NCBI RefSeq assembly: GCF_029211265.1
Contig: NZ_JARGEL010000013.1
Coordinates: 62,001-126,000, forward strand
DNA from: Extensimonas soli
GTDB lineage: Bacteria > Pseudomonadota > Gammaproteobacteria > Burkholderiales > Burkholderiaceae_C
Reading direction: 5' to 3'
DNA: 64,000 bases
Both the position numbers and the translations under genes were made by a program. Under the pieces are notes generated by a model. The model worked only from the letters and a program-made list of their open reading frames with translations, did not search any database and was not told where the DNA came from. Below are positions 46,623 through 57,159 of the stretch, piece after piece (position 1 is the stretch's first letter; every line of letters starts with the position of its first letter).

Positions 46623-47339
46623 ATGCCCCCCGATCCTTCCCTGCACCAGCGCCGCCGCCCGCTCACCGAGGCGGAGCTGCACACCATCCCCTGGCTCGCC
46701 CGGATCGAGCCCGGCGAGCGCGCGCGTGCCGCCGCGGCGCTGCGCGTGGTGCAGGCGCGCGCGGGCGACCACGTGTGCCGCGTCGGCCGGCCTGCGACCT
46801 ACTGGTTCGGCGTGCTCTCGGGCCTGCTCAAGATGAGCAGCGACACGCCGCAGGGCCAGACCATGACCTTCACCGGCCTGCCGCCGGGCGGCTGGTTCGG
46901 CGAGGGCACGGCGATCAAGCGCGAGCCCTACCGCTACAACGTGCAGGCGCTGCGCACCAGCCTGGTCGCGGGCCTGCCGGTCGATACCTTCCACTGGCTG
47001 CTCGACCATTCGATAGGCTTCAACCGCTTCGTCATGAACCAGCTCAACGAGCGCCTGGGCCAGTTCATCGCCGCGCGCGAGATCGACCGCATCAGCAACC
47101 CCGAACTGCGCCTGGCGCGCAGCCTCGCCATTTTGTTCAACCCCGTGCTCTACCCCGGCGTGGGCGAGGTGCTGCGCACCACGCAGCAGGAGCTCGCCTA
47201 CCTCGTCGGCCTGTCGCGCCAGCGCGTCAACGAGGCGCTCGCCACGCTGCAGGCGCAGGGCGTGATCCGCGTCGAATACGGCGGCGTGCGCGTGCTCGAC
47301 CTGGAGGCGCTGCGCAGCGGGGCGCTGGGCGGGCATTGA
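46623..47339 (+). CDS. Crp/Fnr-family transcriptional regulator
   Basis: 238 residues. A cNMP-like sensor domain (GDHVCRVGRPATYWFGVLSG; LPPGGWFGEGTAI) and a winged helix (TQQELAYLVGLSRQRVNEAL, recognition helix SRQRVNEAL). No Cys cluster, so not an oxygen-sensing FNR; whether it binds cAMP is open. ATG 46623 is chosen because conservation begins just after; the frame is also open up to 46302 through the MITE. Divergent from the acyl-CoA synthetase block and a good candidate for its regulator. Confidence 0.85.
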   Translation: MPPDPSLHQRRRPLTEAELHTIPWLARIEPGERARAAAALRVVQARAGDHVCRVGRPATYWFGVLSGLLKMSSDTPQGQTMTFTGLPPGGWFGEGTAIKREPYRYNVQALRTSLVAGLPVDTFHWLLDHSIGFNRFVMNQLNERLGQFIAAREIDRISNPELRLARSLAILFNPVLYPGVGEVLRTTQQELAYLVGLSRQRVNEALATLQAQGVIRVEYGGVRVLDLEALRSGALGGH

Positions 47340-47377
47340 GCGGGCGGCGAGTAGGAGATAGGCTGGGTTCAAGCCTC

Positions 47378-50300
47378 TCAAACCTGCCCGCCCACACCTT
47401 TGAACTTCTCCACAAAAGCCGCGATTTTCTGGAACACGCTTTGCTTTTTGGTCAGGTATTGCGGATGCAGCGGACTCATCTTGGGCAGAACGGCATTGAG
47501 CTCGGTGCCACTGTCACTGGCAAATTCCCGCTTGAGCGAGGTGCTGATGTAGCGCCTGGCGGCCTCTGCATTCAGGTTCTCGGCGGTGATCAACGCTTGC
47601 GCTTCGCGCTGTTGTTCTGCCTGGGCAAAGGTAAAAAAGGCCTCGATCACACTGGCCTTGTCGCCCAGCGGGTCCAGATCGGTCTGATGGATGAAGTCCA
47701 CCAGCAAGCTCTCTTTGGCGCGGTTGCCCAGGCTGGCGCGAATCACGCGGCGCACCTCATTCACAAGGTCTGACTTGCTCTTGATCTTCCTGTGGCGCTC
47801 GAAGAGCAGCTCCAGGATGTAATCCAGATTGATTTCCTGTGACTTGAGCAGATCCACCTCAAACACCACGTCGTCCCAGTCGATGGTGGACTTGTCCTTC
47901 TGGGCGGATGATTTTTCCTGGCGCAGCCAGTCGCGCACATCGTTGTAGGTGGAGCGGTAATCCTGGATTTTTCGCTCCGCGGGGAGCGTGATGGCTTGCA
48001 GTGCGGTCACGTCCTCATCGGTCAGATAGTGCTTGGCCTTGAAAGCATCCATCGCCGCCGGGTCGTTCACGTCCACGCCTTGCAATTCTTTCAGGCTGGC
48101 GAACTCGTCATAGTTTTGCAGCACGTTCTCGATGCGCAAATACTCGCCAAACAGTTTGGCAAAGGCCTTTTTGTCTGCCTCCTTTTCAATGGCGGCGGGG
48201 TTAGGGAAGCGTGCTTCCAGTTCCTTCACCACCTCCACAAAACCCCGCCGCGCCTCACCGGTGGCCGCATCGGTAAAGCCTTCCATGTACTCCTTGTAGC
48301 TTTTCTCCAGCACCACATTCTTGGTGTTCTTGTCACCGAACAGAGTGATGGCGGCTATGGTTGCCTGCTCCAGATCGCGGAAGGTGACGATGTTGCCGAA
48401 GGTTTTGGTGGCGTCAAAAATGCGGTTGGTGCGCGAGTAGGCCTGCATCAGACCGTGGTAGCGCAGGTTCTTGTCCACAAACAGCGTGTTCAGCGTGGGC
48501 GCATCAAAGCCCGTCAGAAACATGCCCACCACGATCAGCAGGTCGATGTGCTGGGCTTTGACCTGCTTGGCCAGATCACGGTAGTAGTTCTGAAAGCCAT
48601 TGCTGTCCACGCTGAAATTGGTTTTGAACAGCGCGTTGTAATCCGCAATGGCCGCGCTCAAGAACTCCTTGGCGCTGCTGTTCATGGCAGACACATCAAA
48701 ACTTTCGTCCTGAATATCGCCGATGGCATCCTGCTCCTCGTTGGCAGCAAACGAGAAAATGGTGGCCACTTTCAGGGGCTTGTCGCTGTCCTTCTGCAAT
48801 GCCTTAAAAGACTCGTAATACAACTTGGCAGCATCCACGCTGCTGACTGCAAACATCGCGTTGAAGCCCTTGTTGCCCGCGTGCAGGCGGTGGGTTTTCT
48901 GCCGGAAGTTGTTCAGGATGTATTGGGTGATCTCGCGGATGCGGTCGGGGTGCAGCAGGGCTTGCTTGTTTTCTGCCGCGCTCAGCTTCTTCTCGTCTTG
49001 TTCGGTTTCGATGGCCTTGAACTGCGGGCGCACATCGTTGTAATCCACCTTGAACTTCAGCACCTTTTCGTCACGAATGGCATCGGTAATCACATACGAA
49101 TGCAGCTCGCGCCCAAACACGCTGGCCGTGGTTTCTGCGCCCAAGGCGTTTTCCGGGAAGATCGGCGTGCCGGTAAAGCCAAACTGACAGAACTTTTTGA
49201 ACCTCTTTTGCAGATTCTTCTGTGCCTCGCCAAACTGGCTGCGGTGGCACTCATCAAAAATGAAGACCACCTGCTTGCCGTAAATCGGCAAGTCCGCCTC
49301 GCTCTTCATCAGATTGTTGAGCTTCTGGATGGTGGTGACGACGATCTTGTTGTCGTCCTTCTCCAGATTGCGCTTCAGGCCCGCTGTGCTGTCCGAGCCG
49401 TTCACGCTGTCCGGTGAAAAGCGCTGGTATTCCTTCATGGTCTGGTAGTCCAGATCCTTGCGGTCCACCACGAAAAACACCTTGTCGATGAATTCCATTT
49501 CGGTAGCAAGCCGCGCCGCCTTGAAGCTGGTCAGGGTCTTGCCTGAGCCGGTGGTGTGCCAGATGAAGCCGCCGCTTTCCGTATTGCTCCAGTTTTTTGC
49601 CTGATGGCTGCTGTTGATCTTCCACAGAATGCGCTCCGTGGCTGCAATCTGGTAGGGGCGCATGACCAGCAGCGTGTTGCTGGCATCAAACACCGCGTAG
49701 TGCAGCAGCACATTGAGCAGGGTGTGCTTCTGGAAGAAGGTGGCCGTGAAGTCCTTCAGGTCTTTGATCAGGCTGTTGTCCGCCTTCGCCCAGTTCATGG
49801 TGAAGTCGAAGCTGTTTTTGTCGCGCTGCGTGGTGTTGGCAAAGTAACGGCTGTCGGTGCCATTGGAGATGACGAACAGCTGCAAATACTTGAACAAGGA
49901 ATGCGCGCTGTTGAAGCTCTCTTTGCTGTAGCGGTGCACCTGGTTAAAGGCTTCACGAATCGCCACCCCGCGCTTTTTCAATTCCACCTGCACCAGCGGC
50001 AGGCCATTGACCAAAATCGTCACGTCATAGCGATTGGCGTGGCTGCCGGTCTGCTCAAACTGCTGGATCACCTGCACCTTGTTGCGCGCGATGTTCTTCT
50101 TGTCCAGCAGGTAGATATTCTGAATGCGCCCGTCGTCGAAGACAAAGTCGTGGATATAGTCGTCGTGAATCTTGCGGGTTTTCTCGACAATGCCGTCGCT
50201 GGGCTTGTCCAGCCAGGTTTCGACAAAGCGCAGCCATTCTCCGTCGGCAAACTGCACGTTGTTGAGCGCCTGCAGCTGCACGCGCACATTGGCCAGCAAG

Positions 50301-50476
50301 GCTTCGGGCGTGTTCAGGCCGGGCAGGTATTCATAACCCTGGTTTTTCAAATCCTGAATAAGCTCGCGCTCCAGGTCGTATTCGCTCTGGTAGCTTTCTG
50401 CAACTTTCCACTCCTGGGTGTATTGATCGAGAACGATAAAGTTCTTCGACTCGGCAATGGTCTTGTAGTCACTCAT
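47378..50476 (-). CDS. hsdR: Type I restriction enzyme subunit R
   Basis: 1032 residues. The N-terminal nuclease shows a PD-ExK site: Asp151 and VELKK (Glu165, Lys167). Motor domain: TTGSGKT (308-314), [25 protein letters not shown] (DECH), [11 protein letters not shown], and [20 protein letters not shown]-terminal helical domain for assembly with HsdM. All key motifs are intact, so it looks functional. Its ATG overlaps the rhuM stop by eight bases. Confidence 0.96.
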   Translation of the reverse strand: MSDYKTIAESKNFIVLDQYTQEWKVAESYQSEYDLERELIQDLKNQGYEYLPGLNTPEALLANVRVQLQALNNVQFADGEWLRFVETWLDKPSDGIVEKTRKIHDDYIHDFVFDDGRIQNIYLLDKKNIARNKVQVIQQFEQTGSHANRYDVTILVNGLPLVQVELKKRGVAIREAFNQVHRYSKESFNSAHSLFKYLQLFVISNGTDSRYFANTTQRDKNSFDFTMNWAKADNSLIKDLKDFTATFFQKHTLLNVLLHYAVFDASNTLLVMRPYQIAATERILWKINSSHQAKNWSNTESGGFIWHTTGSGKTLTSFKAARLATEMEFIDKVFFVVDRKDLDYQTMKEYQRFSPDSVNGSDSTAGLKRNLEKDDNKIVVTTIQKLNNLMKSEADLPIYGKQVVFIFDECHRSQFGEAQKNLQKRFKKFCQFGFTGTPIFPENALGAETTASVFGRELHSYVITDAIRDEKVLKFKVDYNDVRPQFKAIETEQDEKKLSAAENKQALLHPDRIREITQYILNNFRQKTHRLHAGNKGFNAMFAVSSVDAAKLYYESFKALQKDSDKPLKVATIFSFAANEEQDAIGDIQDESFDVSAMNSSAKEFLSAAIADYNALFKTNFSVDSNGFQNYYRDLAKQVKAQHIDLLIVVGMFLTGFDAPTLNTLFVDKNLRYHGLMQAYSRTNRIFDATKTFGNIVTFRDLEQATIAAITLFGDKNTKNVVLEKSYKEYMEGFTDAATGEARRGFVEVVKELEARFPNPAAIEKEADKKAFAKLFGEYLRIENVLQNYDEFASLKELQGVDVNDPAAMDAFKAKHYLTDEDVTALQAITLPAERKIQDYRSTYNDVRDWLRQEKSSAQKDKSTIDWDDVVFEVDLLKSQEINLDYILELLFERHRKIKSKSDLVNEVRRVIRASLGNRAKESLLVDFIHQTDLDPLGDKASVIEAFFTFAQAEQQREAQALITAENLNAEAARRYISTSLKREFASDSGTELNAVLPKMSPLHPQYLTKKQSVFQKIAAFVEKFKGVGGQV

Positions 50477-51506
50477 TCTTGTCCGCTCCCTTTTGCAGCA
50501 GCTTCTTCACTTCCCGGTCAAAATCAGACTCAATGCGTTGCTGTTTGTTGAACTTTTCATATTCAGCGAAAGCTTTTTGTTCCGCCTGTTGGCGGGTTAC
50601 CTTGCCGTAGCCTTCCAGAATCCGGTATTCATTGAAGGCCAGGAATTTGTTGACGCTCTCGGCAAAGCTCTCCATCGTGAAGGTGTTTCGCCGCTCGATG
50701 ATGCCCTCGATGTAATCGAAAAAAGCGGTCACTGCCCGCTCCAATTTCCGTATTTCATCTTCGCTCAAATAATTTTTCGCCACCAGCGAATCGGATTTCA
50801 ACACCCGGCCATCCGGTGCGTTTTTATAAGTGCTCATGCCCATCAGGGGCTTGCTGGCGTCGGCCTTCAGCGAAATGATCTCGGCTGCCGTGTGGCCCGT
50901 AATCGCAAAATGAAACTTGTCCTGCACATGGGCGTAAAACAGGCGCGCGGTTTCGGACTTCGGGTCGTAATCGATACTGCACTCGGCAAAAATATCCGTA
51001 ATCTGCTGGTAAATGCGCCGCTCACTGGCGCGGATGGAGCGCACCCGCTCCAGCAGCTCACGAAAGTAGTCTTTTCCAAAGAAACGGCCGTTTTTCAGGC
51101 GCTCATCATCCATGGCAAAGCCTTTGATGATGTATTCCTTGATCAACTGGGTGGACCAAATGCGGAACTGGGTGGCCTGCGCTGAGTTCACCCGGTAACC
51201 GACCGAAATCACGGCATCCAGGTTGTAATACTCCAGCTTGCGTGCAACCTGACGCCCTCCCTCCTGTTGAACTGTTTCCAAAATGGAAAGAGTTGCCTCG
51301 CGCTGCAATTCACCTGATTCATAAATGTTTTCAAGGTGCTTGGAAATGGTCGGAATGCCCACGCCAAACAGCTCGGCCATGCGTTTCTGGGTAAGCCACA
51401 GGGTTTCACCACTCAGCAGCACCTCCACCTTGATCGCGCCATTGGGTGCGGTGTAGAGCAGGAATTCGGTAGTTTGGTCGCGTAGCGTGAGATGGTGCTT
51501 GGACAT
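50469..51506 (-). CDS. rhuM: RhuM-family protein
   Basis: 345 residues. N-terminal [20 protein letters not shown] is a winged-helix-like DNA-binding motif; then [19 protein letters not shown] and [20 protein letters not shown], RhuM hallmarks; [20 protein letters not shown] follows. RhuM is recurrent beside type I RM genes, but its biochemical role is not established. Between hsdS (10-base gap) and hsdR (overlap), so it is made with them. Confidence 0.9.
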   Translation of the reverse strand: MSKHHLTLRDQTTEFLLYTAPNGAIKVEVLLSGETLWLTQKRMAELFGVGIPTISKHLENIYESGELQREATLSILETVQQEGGRQVARKLEYYNLDAVISVGYRVNSAQATQFRIWSTQLIKEYIIKGFAMDDERLKNGRFFGKDYFRELLERVRSIRASERRIYQQITDIFAECSIDYDPKSETARLFYAHVQDKFHFAITGHTAAEIISLKADASKPLMGMSTYKNAPDGRVLKSDSLVAKNYLSEDEIRKLERAVTAFFDYIEGIIERRNTFTMESFAESVNKFLAFNEYRILEGYGKVTRQQAEQKAFAEYEKFNKQQRIESDFDREVKKLLQKGADKNE

Positions 51507-51516
51507 GGCAGCATCC

Positions 51517-52773
51517 TTATGTGGCAGTGGACGCGGTGACTTCCGGCTTGGGGAAGCTCAGCAGCAGATCGCGGTAATACGCGTATTGCTTCTGGCGCAG
51601 CTCGATTTCACGCGGCAAGCCTTCGCTGATGGAAAATGCTAGCGCTTCGAGCTTGTCAAGAATCGAAACGATACGTTTTTGCTTATCAAGAGACTTAGCT
51701 GGAGACTCCGGGTAAGGGATGGGGACAGGGATTTTCTCAACCTGATGACTCATCAGTTTTGGGTTGCCCATACCTGAGTAAACATACTTTTGCGCTTCAA
51801 TTGATAGCCAGTAGTACAAGAACTTATAGTTCAACTTCGATTCATCGTTTATTTTTATCAGGCCACACACATTGGTAATGGAAAACTTTCCCGTCCGATG
51901 AAAAACGGTTCCGGCATTGGCGCCATCAGTCGTCCAGCTAATGAATTCCCCATCGAAATCAAACGTTTCAATTTTTCCAATCATGCCGTTATTGGCGGTT
52001 TGTGAGCTGAATACTGGAAAGGGGCCTGCATTCTCCGCAAGATAGCCTTTCGACATAACGCGGCCACGCCTCAAGGTTACCACTTCCGCTAGCGTCTTCC
52101 ATTCCACTTCACCTTCTTCAAAACTCAACAACTGGTCGCGATAGTAGTTGTATTGTTTCTTGCGGGCGGTCAGCTCGGCGGTCAGCTCGGCGGTCAGCTC
52201 GGCGGTCAGCTCGGTGAAGGTGTCCAGTATGCGGACGATTTCGGCCTGGATTTCAAGCGATTTTTTGGGGTTTTCTGGGCAGGGGATGGGGATTGAGATT
52301 TTCGCCATATCTGTGGCAGACACATCAACCACTTTTGCACCCTTTGCATATTTTCTTTTTTCAGACGCAAATTCGTTTGTTTGAGTGAAATATGCGAAGT
52401 ATTTCCCCAGCAGAAGCTCTCCGGGTTTCAATATTGTTGCATGCCCACCCGTGACTGCTTGCGGTTCGCCAAGATAAACCAGCGCCTTGCCTACATCTTC
52501 AAGGTTTTCACTTGTGTTTGTGATTACGACATCGCCCTTGTTTACCTTCTTAAGTTGCCTAGCCAGCTCAGGTGAAACAAAGGATTTTGTTTCAGTCGTG
52601 GACAGGCCGTAATAGGTATATATCTGGCCGTAGTGGATGGCGGGCACACCTGCTTCAGTGAAGTCTTTCTTTTGCAAGCCGTTGCCACGAACCAGTTCGC
52701 CAAGGGTCCCCAGCGCCCGCCACTCCACATCAACGCCATCCAACAGCTTTTCCAAAAAACGCGCGCCGCTCAT
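51517..52773 (-). CDS. hsdS: Type I restriction-modification specificity subunit S
   Basis: 418 residues. Two target-recognition domains, each followed by a conserved helical region (YYRDQLLSFEEGEVEWKTL after the first, YYRDLLLSFPKPEVTASTA at the end). The first helix has four tandem TAEL-type repeats (TELTAELTAELTAELTA) encoded by 52166-52213. In EcoR124-type systems the number of such repeats sets the gap length in the DNA site. Recognition-domain DNA is clearly lower in GC than the surroundings, typical of exchange. Confidence 0.95.
   Translation of the reverse strand: MSGARFLEKLLDGVDVEWRALGTLGELVRGNGLQKKDFTEAGVPAIHYGQIYTYYGLSTTETKSFVSPELARQLKKVNKGDVVITNTSENLEDVGKALVYLGEPQAVTGGHATILKPGELLLGKYFAYFTQTNEFASEKRKYAKGAKVVDVSATDMAKISIPIPCPENPKKSLEIQAEIVRILDTFTELTAELTAELTAELTARKKQYNYYRDQLLSFEEGEVEWKTLAEVVTLRRGRVMSKGYLAENAGPFPVFSSQTANNGMIGKIETFDFDGEFISWTTDGANAGTVFHRTGKFSITNVCGLIKINDESKLNYKFLYYWLSIEAQKYVYSGMGNPKLMSHQVEKIPVPIPYPESPAKSLDKQKRIVSILDKLEALAFSISEGLPREIELRQKQYAYYRDLLLSFPKPEVTASTAT
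52166..52213 (-). repeat. Four 12-bp tandem repeats inside hsdS
   Basis: gcggtcagctcg repeated four times exactly (52166-52177, 52178-52189, 52190-52201, 52202-52213), encoding TAEL/ELTA units in the spacer between the recognition domains. Unit length is a multiple of three, so copy changes keep the frame. Confidence 0.95.
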
Positions 52774-53810
52774 GCCTCACCCCCTTCCAGCTCTCGCTCA
52801 ATTTGTTCAATGCTGGGCAGGCTGGTTTGCAGTTCAGCAGGCAGCGATTCCAGCAATTTGTATTCGGCAATGCCCATGGGCTGGGTTGTGTCGCCCAAGG
52901 CATATTCGGCCACCACCTTGTTTTTGCTTTTGCACAGCAGCAAGCCAATGGTGGGCTTGTCGTGCTCGGTTTTCACTTGGCGGTCCACGGCGGTGAGGTA
53001 AAAGCCCAATTGCCCCAAATGCTCGGGTTTGAACTTGCCCGCCTTGAGCTCAATCACCACATAGCAGCGCAGTTTGAGGTGATAGAAAAGCAGGTCGATG
53101 AAGAATTCATCGCCGCCCACATCCAGCAGCACCTGCCGCCCCACAAAGGCAAAGCCCGCGCCCAGCTCCAGCAAAAATTCGGTGACGTGCTTGACGAGGG
53201 CATGTTCCACTTCGCGCTCTTGCGCCTCGTTGGTCAGCCCCAAAAAGTCAAAGCGGTACGGGTCTTTGATGGATTCCAGCGCCAGGTCTGACTGGGGTTT
53301 GGGCAGGCTGGCTGCAAAGTTGGTCACGGCGGTGCCGCTGCGTTCGTGCAAGCGGGTTTCGATGTGCATGGCCAGCACGTTGCGCGACCAGTTGTGCTCG
53401 ATGGCTTTGGCGGCGTACCAGCAGCGCTCTGCTTGCGTTTTCAGCTTTGATAGCAGTACCAAGTTATGCCCCCAAGGCAATTGTCCAACAGCCTGTTGGA
53501 CAATTTCGGCATCAGGCCACGCTTGGGCAAACGCACGCATATACATCAGGTTGGCACGCGAAAAACCTTTCATGTCAGGGAAGGCAGTGTGCAGATCGTG
53601 CGCCAGCCGTTCAATGACCTTGGCACCCCAGCCTTGTTGGGACTGCCGCGCCAGAATGTCGCGGCCCATCTGCCAGTACAGCAGCACCAGTTCGCGGTTG
53701 ACTGCCAGCGTGGCGCGTTGTTGGGCGTTGTGAATGCGTGTTTTCAGTTCGGCCAGCCAGTCGGCGTAGCCGGCAGGTGTGGGCGTGAGGGTGATGGGCT
53801 GGTCGTTCAT
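52770..53810 (-). CDS. DUF1016/YhcG-type PD-(D/E)XK nuclease-domain protein
   Basis: 346 residues. An N-terminal helical domain ([36 protein letters not shown]) and a C-terminal nuclease fold with Asp239 and the ELK triplet (Glu254, Lys256) in [20 protein letters not shown]. Catalytic residues are present. Overlaps hsdM and hsdS by four bases each (ATGA), so it is cotranslated with the methylase. Members often accompany type I RM loci; function unproven. Confidence 0.9.
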   Translation of the reverse strand: MNDQPITLTPTPAGYADWLAELKTRIHNAQQRATLAVNRELVLLYWQMGRDILARQSQQGWGAKVIERLAHDLHTAFPDMKGFSRANLMYMRAFAQAWPDAEIVQQAVGQLPWGHNLVLLSKLKTQAERCWYAAKAIEHNWSRNVLAMHIETRLHERSGTAVTNFAASLPKPQSDLALESIKDPYRFDFLGLTNEAQEREVEHALVKHVTEFLLELGAGFAFVGRQVLLDVGGDEFFIDLLFYHLKLRCYVVIELKAGKFKPEHLGQLGFYLTAVDRQVKTEHDKPTIGLLLCKSKNKVVAEYALGDTTQPMGIAEYKLLESLPAELQTSLPSIEQIERELEGGEA

Positions 53811-55393
53811 GCCTCCAACCCCTCGCTCTCGCTTTCGTCCACTCCCTCGCTGTCGCCCTCGATCTCGGCCACGATGGCATCGATGTCTTTGCGCAGCTGG
53901 TCGATTTTGGCGACGGTGGTTTTCAGCTCGGCATTGAGCTTTGCAATGTCCACCACTTCGCGGGTGTCTTTGGCCTCGACGTAGCTGCTGACCGACAGGT
54001 TGTAGTCGTTGGCGGCAATGCGGTCATGGCTGACCGAGCGGGCAAAGTGATCGACATTGGCCTTGCTGTCGAACACGGCCATGATTTGCTCGATGTGCGT
54101 GTCCAGCAGCACGTTGTTGTTGGTTTCTTTTTTGAACAGGCCACTGGCATCGATGAACTGGGTGGTGGTGTCTTTTTTGTTTTTGGCCAGCACCAGAATA
54201 TTCACGGCGATGGTGGTGCCGTAAAACAGGTTGGGCGCGAGCGCAATCACGCTTTCTACATAGTTGTTGTCCACCAGGTACTGGCGGATTTTCTGCTCGG
54301 CCCCGCCCCGGTAAAAAATGCCGGGGAAGCAGACGATGGCGGCGCGGCCTTTGCTGGAAAGGTAGCTGAGCGCATGCAGCACAAAGGCAAAGTCGGCCTT
54401 GGATTTGGGAGCCAGCACGCCCGCCGGGGCAAAGCGTTCGTCGTTGATCAGGGTGGGGTCGTCGCTGCCCACCCACCTTACCGAGTACGGCGGGTTGGAG
54501 ACGATGGCGTCAAACGGCTTGTCGTAGCCAAAGTGCGGGTCGATCAGGGTGTCGCCCAGCTGGATGTTGAACTTGTCGTAGTTCACGTTGTGCAAGAACA
54601 TGTTCATCCGCGCCAGGTTGTAGGTGGTGTGGTTGATTTCTTGCCCGAAGAAGCCTTCTTCGATGGTGTGCGCGTCAAAGTGTTTTTTGGCCTGCAGCAG
54701 CAGCGAGCCCGAGCCGCAGGCGGGGTCGTAAATCTTGTTGACGCTGGTTTGCTGGTGCATGGCCAGCTGGGCGATCAGCTTGGACACATGCTGCGGCGTG
54801 AAGAATTCGCCGCCCGATTTGCCTGCATTGGCAGCGTAGTTGGAGATCAGGAACTCGTAAGCGTCGCCAAACAGGTCGATATGGCTGGCATCGAAGTCGC
54901 CAAAGTCCAGTTCTGCCACGCCCTTGAGCACGGCGGCCAGGCGGGTGTTTTTGTCTTTGACGGTGTTGCCCAGGCGGTTGCTGGTGGTGTCAAAGTCGGC
55001 AAACAGGCCTTTGATGTCGTGCTCGGAGGGGTAGCCGTTGGCGGAGGCTTCAATGGCGGCAAAGATGCTGGCCAGATCGGTATTCAGGCGCTCGTTGGTG
55101 TTGGCTTGGGCCGCAATGTTGACGAACAGCTGGCTGGGGTACAGAAAAAAGCCCTTGGTTTTGATGGCGTCGTCTTTGATTTCGGGGGTGATGACAATGT
55201 CGTTCAGCTTGGCGTAATCGATGCTGTCGTCGCCGCCTTCGATGTAGGCCGCAAAGTTTTCGCTGATGAAGCGGTAAAACAGGGTGCCGAGCACGTATTG
55301 CTTGAAGTCCCAGCCATCGACGGCCCCGCGCACATCGTTGGCGATTTGCCAGATTCGGCGTTGCAGTTCGGCGCGTTGTTGAATGCTGGTCAT
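53807..55393 (-). CDS. hsdM: Type I restriction-modification methyltransferase subunit M
   Basis: 528 residues. AdoMet motif [14 protein letters not shown] (DPACGSG at 223-229) and catalytic motif IV NPPY (300-303), the adenine-N6 methylase form. The N-terminal helical domain (residues 1-150) contacts HsdS. Intact. Start ATG 55393 overlaps the stop of the HTH gene by four bases. Confidence 0.97.
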   Translation of the reverse strand: MTSIQQRAELQRRIWQIANDVRGAVDGWDFKQYVLGTLFYRFISENFAAYIEGGDDSIDYAKLNDIVITPEIKDDAIKTKGFFLYPSQLFVNIAAQANTNERLNTDLASIFAAIEASANGYPSEHDIKGLFADFDTTSNRLGNTVKDKNTRLAAVLKGVAELDFGDFDASHIDLFGDAYEFLISNYAANAGKSGGEFFTPQHVSKLIAQLAMHQQTSVNKIYDPACGSGSLLLQAKKHFDAHTIEEGFFGQEINHTTYNLARMNMFLHNVNYDKFNIQLGDTLIDPHFGYDKPFDAIVSNPPYSVRWVGSDDPTLINDERFAPAGVLAPKSKADFAFVLHALSYLSSKGRAAIVCFPGIFYRGGAEQKIRQYLVDNNYVESVIALAPNLFYGTTIAVNILVLAKNKKDTTTQFIDASGLFKKETNNNVLLDTHIEQIMAVFDSKANVDHFARSVSHDRIAANDYNLSVSSYVEAKDTREVVDIAKLNAELKTTVAKIDQLRKDIDAIVAEIEGDSEGVDESESEGLEA

Positions 55394-55602
55394 GGTTGGT
55401 TCCTTGTTGAATCGGTCATTTTGTCTTCATCCGCGCCGCCCGCGCGCACCCAGTCATCCACCTCGGAAAGCTGGAATTTCCACAGCCGCCCCACCCGGTG
55501 CGCGGGCAGCCCCTTGCGCTCGCGCCAGCGGTAAACGCTGTCCTTGGCCACGCCCAGGTGCTGGGCGACATCCACGGCGGTAACCCACGGTTCGGTAGTC
55601 AT
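55390..55602 (-). CDS. Excisionase-type HTH protein of the RM operon
   Basis: 70 residues. [23 protein letters not shown] is a MerR/excisionase helix-turn-helix, followed by a wing ([18 protein letters not shown]). First gene of the RM operon; a likely transcriptional controller of it. ATG 55602 ([11 protein letters not shown]); the upstream open frame is unconserved. Confidence 0.8.
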   Translation of the reverse strand: MTTEPWVTAVDVAQHLGVAKDSVYRWRERKGLPAHRVGRLWKFQLSEVDDWVRAGGADEDKMTDSTRNQP

Positions 55603-55878
55603 GGCATTGGCGCTCCGGTGGTGCAGTTCAAAGTCGATGAAGATCGTTGAAAGTCTATACTGCCCAAACATTCCCCGACCCCAAGCCTGCGGCTGCGCGT
55701 TGCAGCACGCCGTGCCGAGGCATGCGTAATTCCACCCGATACCTTGCGCAGCGGGGCTCGGAGCAAGGTGCTGACCGCGCTGCGGCAGCGCGGCTGGGTT
55801 GGGCCTGTCGACGATGGCCACCGGCTGGCAGCCGCACACCGTGCGCGCGAAGCGGGCCGGCGCGGGACAATACGCTGC

Positions 55879-56910
55879 ATGCCGTCCTCCACCTCCTCAT
55901 CCTCACGCCCCACTTCGTTGTCACCTGCAGCTTCGGCCCCGCGTGCCGGTGCAGCGCCCGCGGCGCAGCCGCCCGCAGCGGCTGCGAACCCCGCACATCC
56001 AGCGAATCAAGCGAATCCAGCGAATCAAGCGAATCCCGTGCGCCCGGTGCTGCGCCGGCCTGCATCTGCCAAGGCCGCCCCGCCTGCGGCGCGCCTGCCC
56101 AGGGCGGCGGCTGCGTCTGAACCTGCCCCAAGCCCCGGGCCCACTGCGGGCGGCGATGCCACCATGCGCCTGAACAAGCGCATGGCCGAGCTCGGTTTGT
56201 GCTCGCGCCGCGAGGCCGACGCGTGGATCGCGCAGGGCTGGGTGCGCGTCAATGGCCGCGTGGCCGCCGTGGGGCAGCAGGTGGGGCTGCAGGATCGCAT
56301 CGAGCTGGATGCGCGTGCGCAGGGCCAGCAGCAGCGGCTGGTGACGTTCCTGCTGCACAAGCCCATGGGCTACGTGAGCGGGCAGGCCGAAGACGGGCAC
56401 ACGCCCGCCGTGACGCTGATCCAGCCGCGCAACCACTGGCGCGAAGACCCGAGCCGCATACGCTTTGATGCGCAGCAGCTGCGCGGGCTGGCGCCGGCGG
56501 GGCGGCTCGACAGCGACTCGGTCGGCCTGCTCGTGCTCACGCAGGACGGGCGCGTGGCGCGGCAGATCATCGGTGAAGACTCGGTCATGGAAAAGGAATA
56601 CCTCGTGCGCGTGCAGTACGGCGCGGTGAGCAGCAACGTGCAGGCAGCCTTTCCTGCGGCGCAGCTCGCGCGCCTGCGCCACGGCCTGGCGCTCGACGGC
56701 CAGCCGCTGCAGCCCGCGCGCGTCGAATGGCAAAACCCCGAGCAGCTGCGCTTCGTGCTCACCGAGGGCAAGAAGCGCCAGATCCGCCGCATGTGCGAGC
56801 TCGTGGGCCTGCGCGTCGTCGGGCTCAAGCGCATCCGCATCGGGCGCGTGACCCTGGGCGCGCTGCCGCCCGGGCAGTGGCGCTATCTGCTGCCGCATGA
56901 GCAGTTCTGA
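55879..56910 (+). CDS. RluF/RsuA-family pseudouridine synthase with low-complexity N-terminus
   Basis: 343 residues. An S4 RNA-binding domain (RLNKRMAELGLCSRREADAW) after an ~95-residue Pro/Ala-rich leader; then the synthase core with PAGRLDSDSVGLLVLTQDG, holding the catalytic Asp, and GKKRQIRRMCELVGLRV. It isomerises a uridine in ribosomal RNA; RluF (23S U2604) and RsuA relatives are closest. The N-terminal leader contains an 18-bp tandem repeat. ATG 55879 is chosen; an in-frame start at 55744 is too early. Confidence 0.85.
   Translation: MPSSTSSSSRPTSLSPAASAPRAGAAPAAQPPAAAANPAHPANQANPANQANPVRPVLRRPASAKAAPPAARLPRAAAASEPAPSPGPTAGGDATMRLNKRMAELGLCSRREADAWIAQGWVRVNGRVAAVGQQVGLQDRIELDARAQGQQQRLVTFLLHKPMGYVSGQAEDGHTPAVTLIQPRNHWREDPSRIRFDAQQLRGLAPAGRLDSDSVGLLVLTQDGRVARQIIGEDSVMEKEYLVRVQYGAVSSNVQAAFPAAQLARLRHGLALDGQPLQPARVEWQNPEQLRFVLTEGKKRQIRRMCELVGLRVVGLKRIRIGRVTLGALPPGQWRYLLPHEQF
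55997..56032 (+). repeat. 18-bp tandem repeat in the pseudouridine synthase leader
   Basis: atccagcgaatcaagcga twice in a row, plus a partial third. It encodes NPANQA units within the low-complexity leader, so it alters length without a frameshift. Confidence 0.85.
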
Positions 56911-56931
56911 GCGCACCGCGCAATTTTTGGG

Positions 56932-57115
56932 TTAAACCCAGATTGTCCATTAGGCGGTGCTGCGCACCTACGCGGGCGTTGGCGGACGTCTGCCGGTCAT
57001 TTTGGCCGCGGCTTCGGCGTCCATGGCACTGGCCATGGACTTCTCACCCGCGACCAAACTGCCACGCCAGCCGCCTCGCCACCATCCCGCGTCCTAACGA
57101 ACAATCTGGGTTAAA
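56932..57115. mobile_element. MITE-like element, family C, copy 1
   Basis: About 184 bp between TTAAACCCAGATTGTCCATT and its complement-like end cctaacgaacaatctggg + ttaaa. The ends form an imperfect inverted repeat of ~25 bp. It fills most of the gap after the pseudouridine synthase gene. Confidence 0.65.
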
Positions 57116-57159
57116 TCGGCCCAAAGCCAAGGCGCATCAAGCACTGGCAGCTATCAAAA

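Noticed and set aside
52166-52213. hsdS repeat array as a CRISPR
   Set aside because: The four units are contiguous with no spacers and encode TAEL residues.
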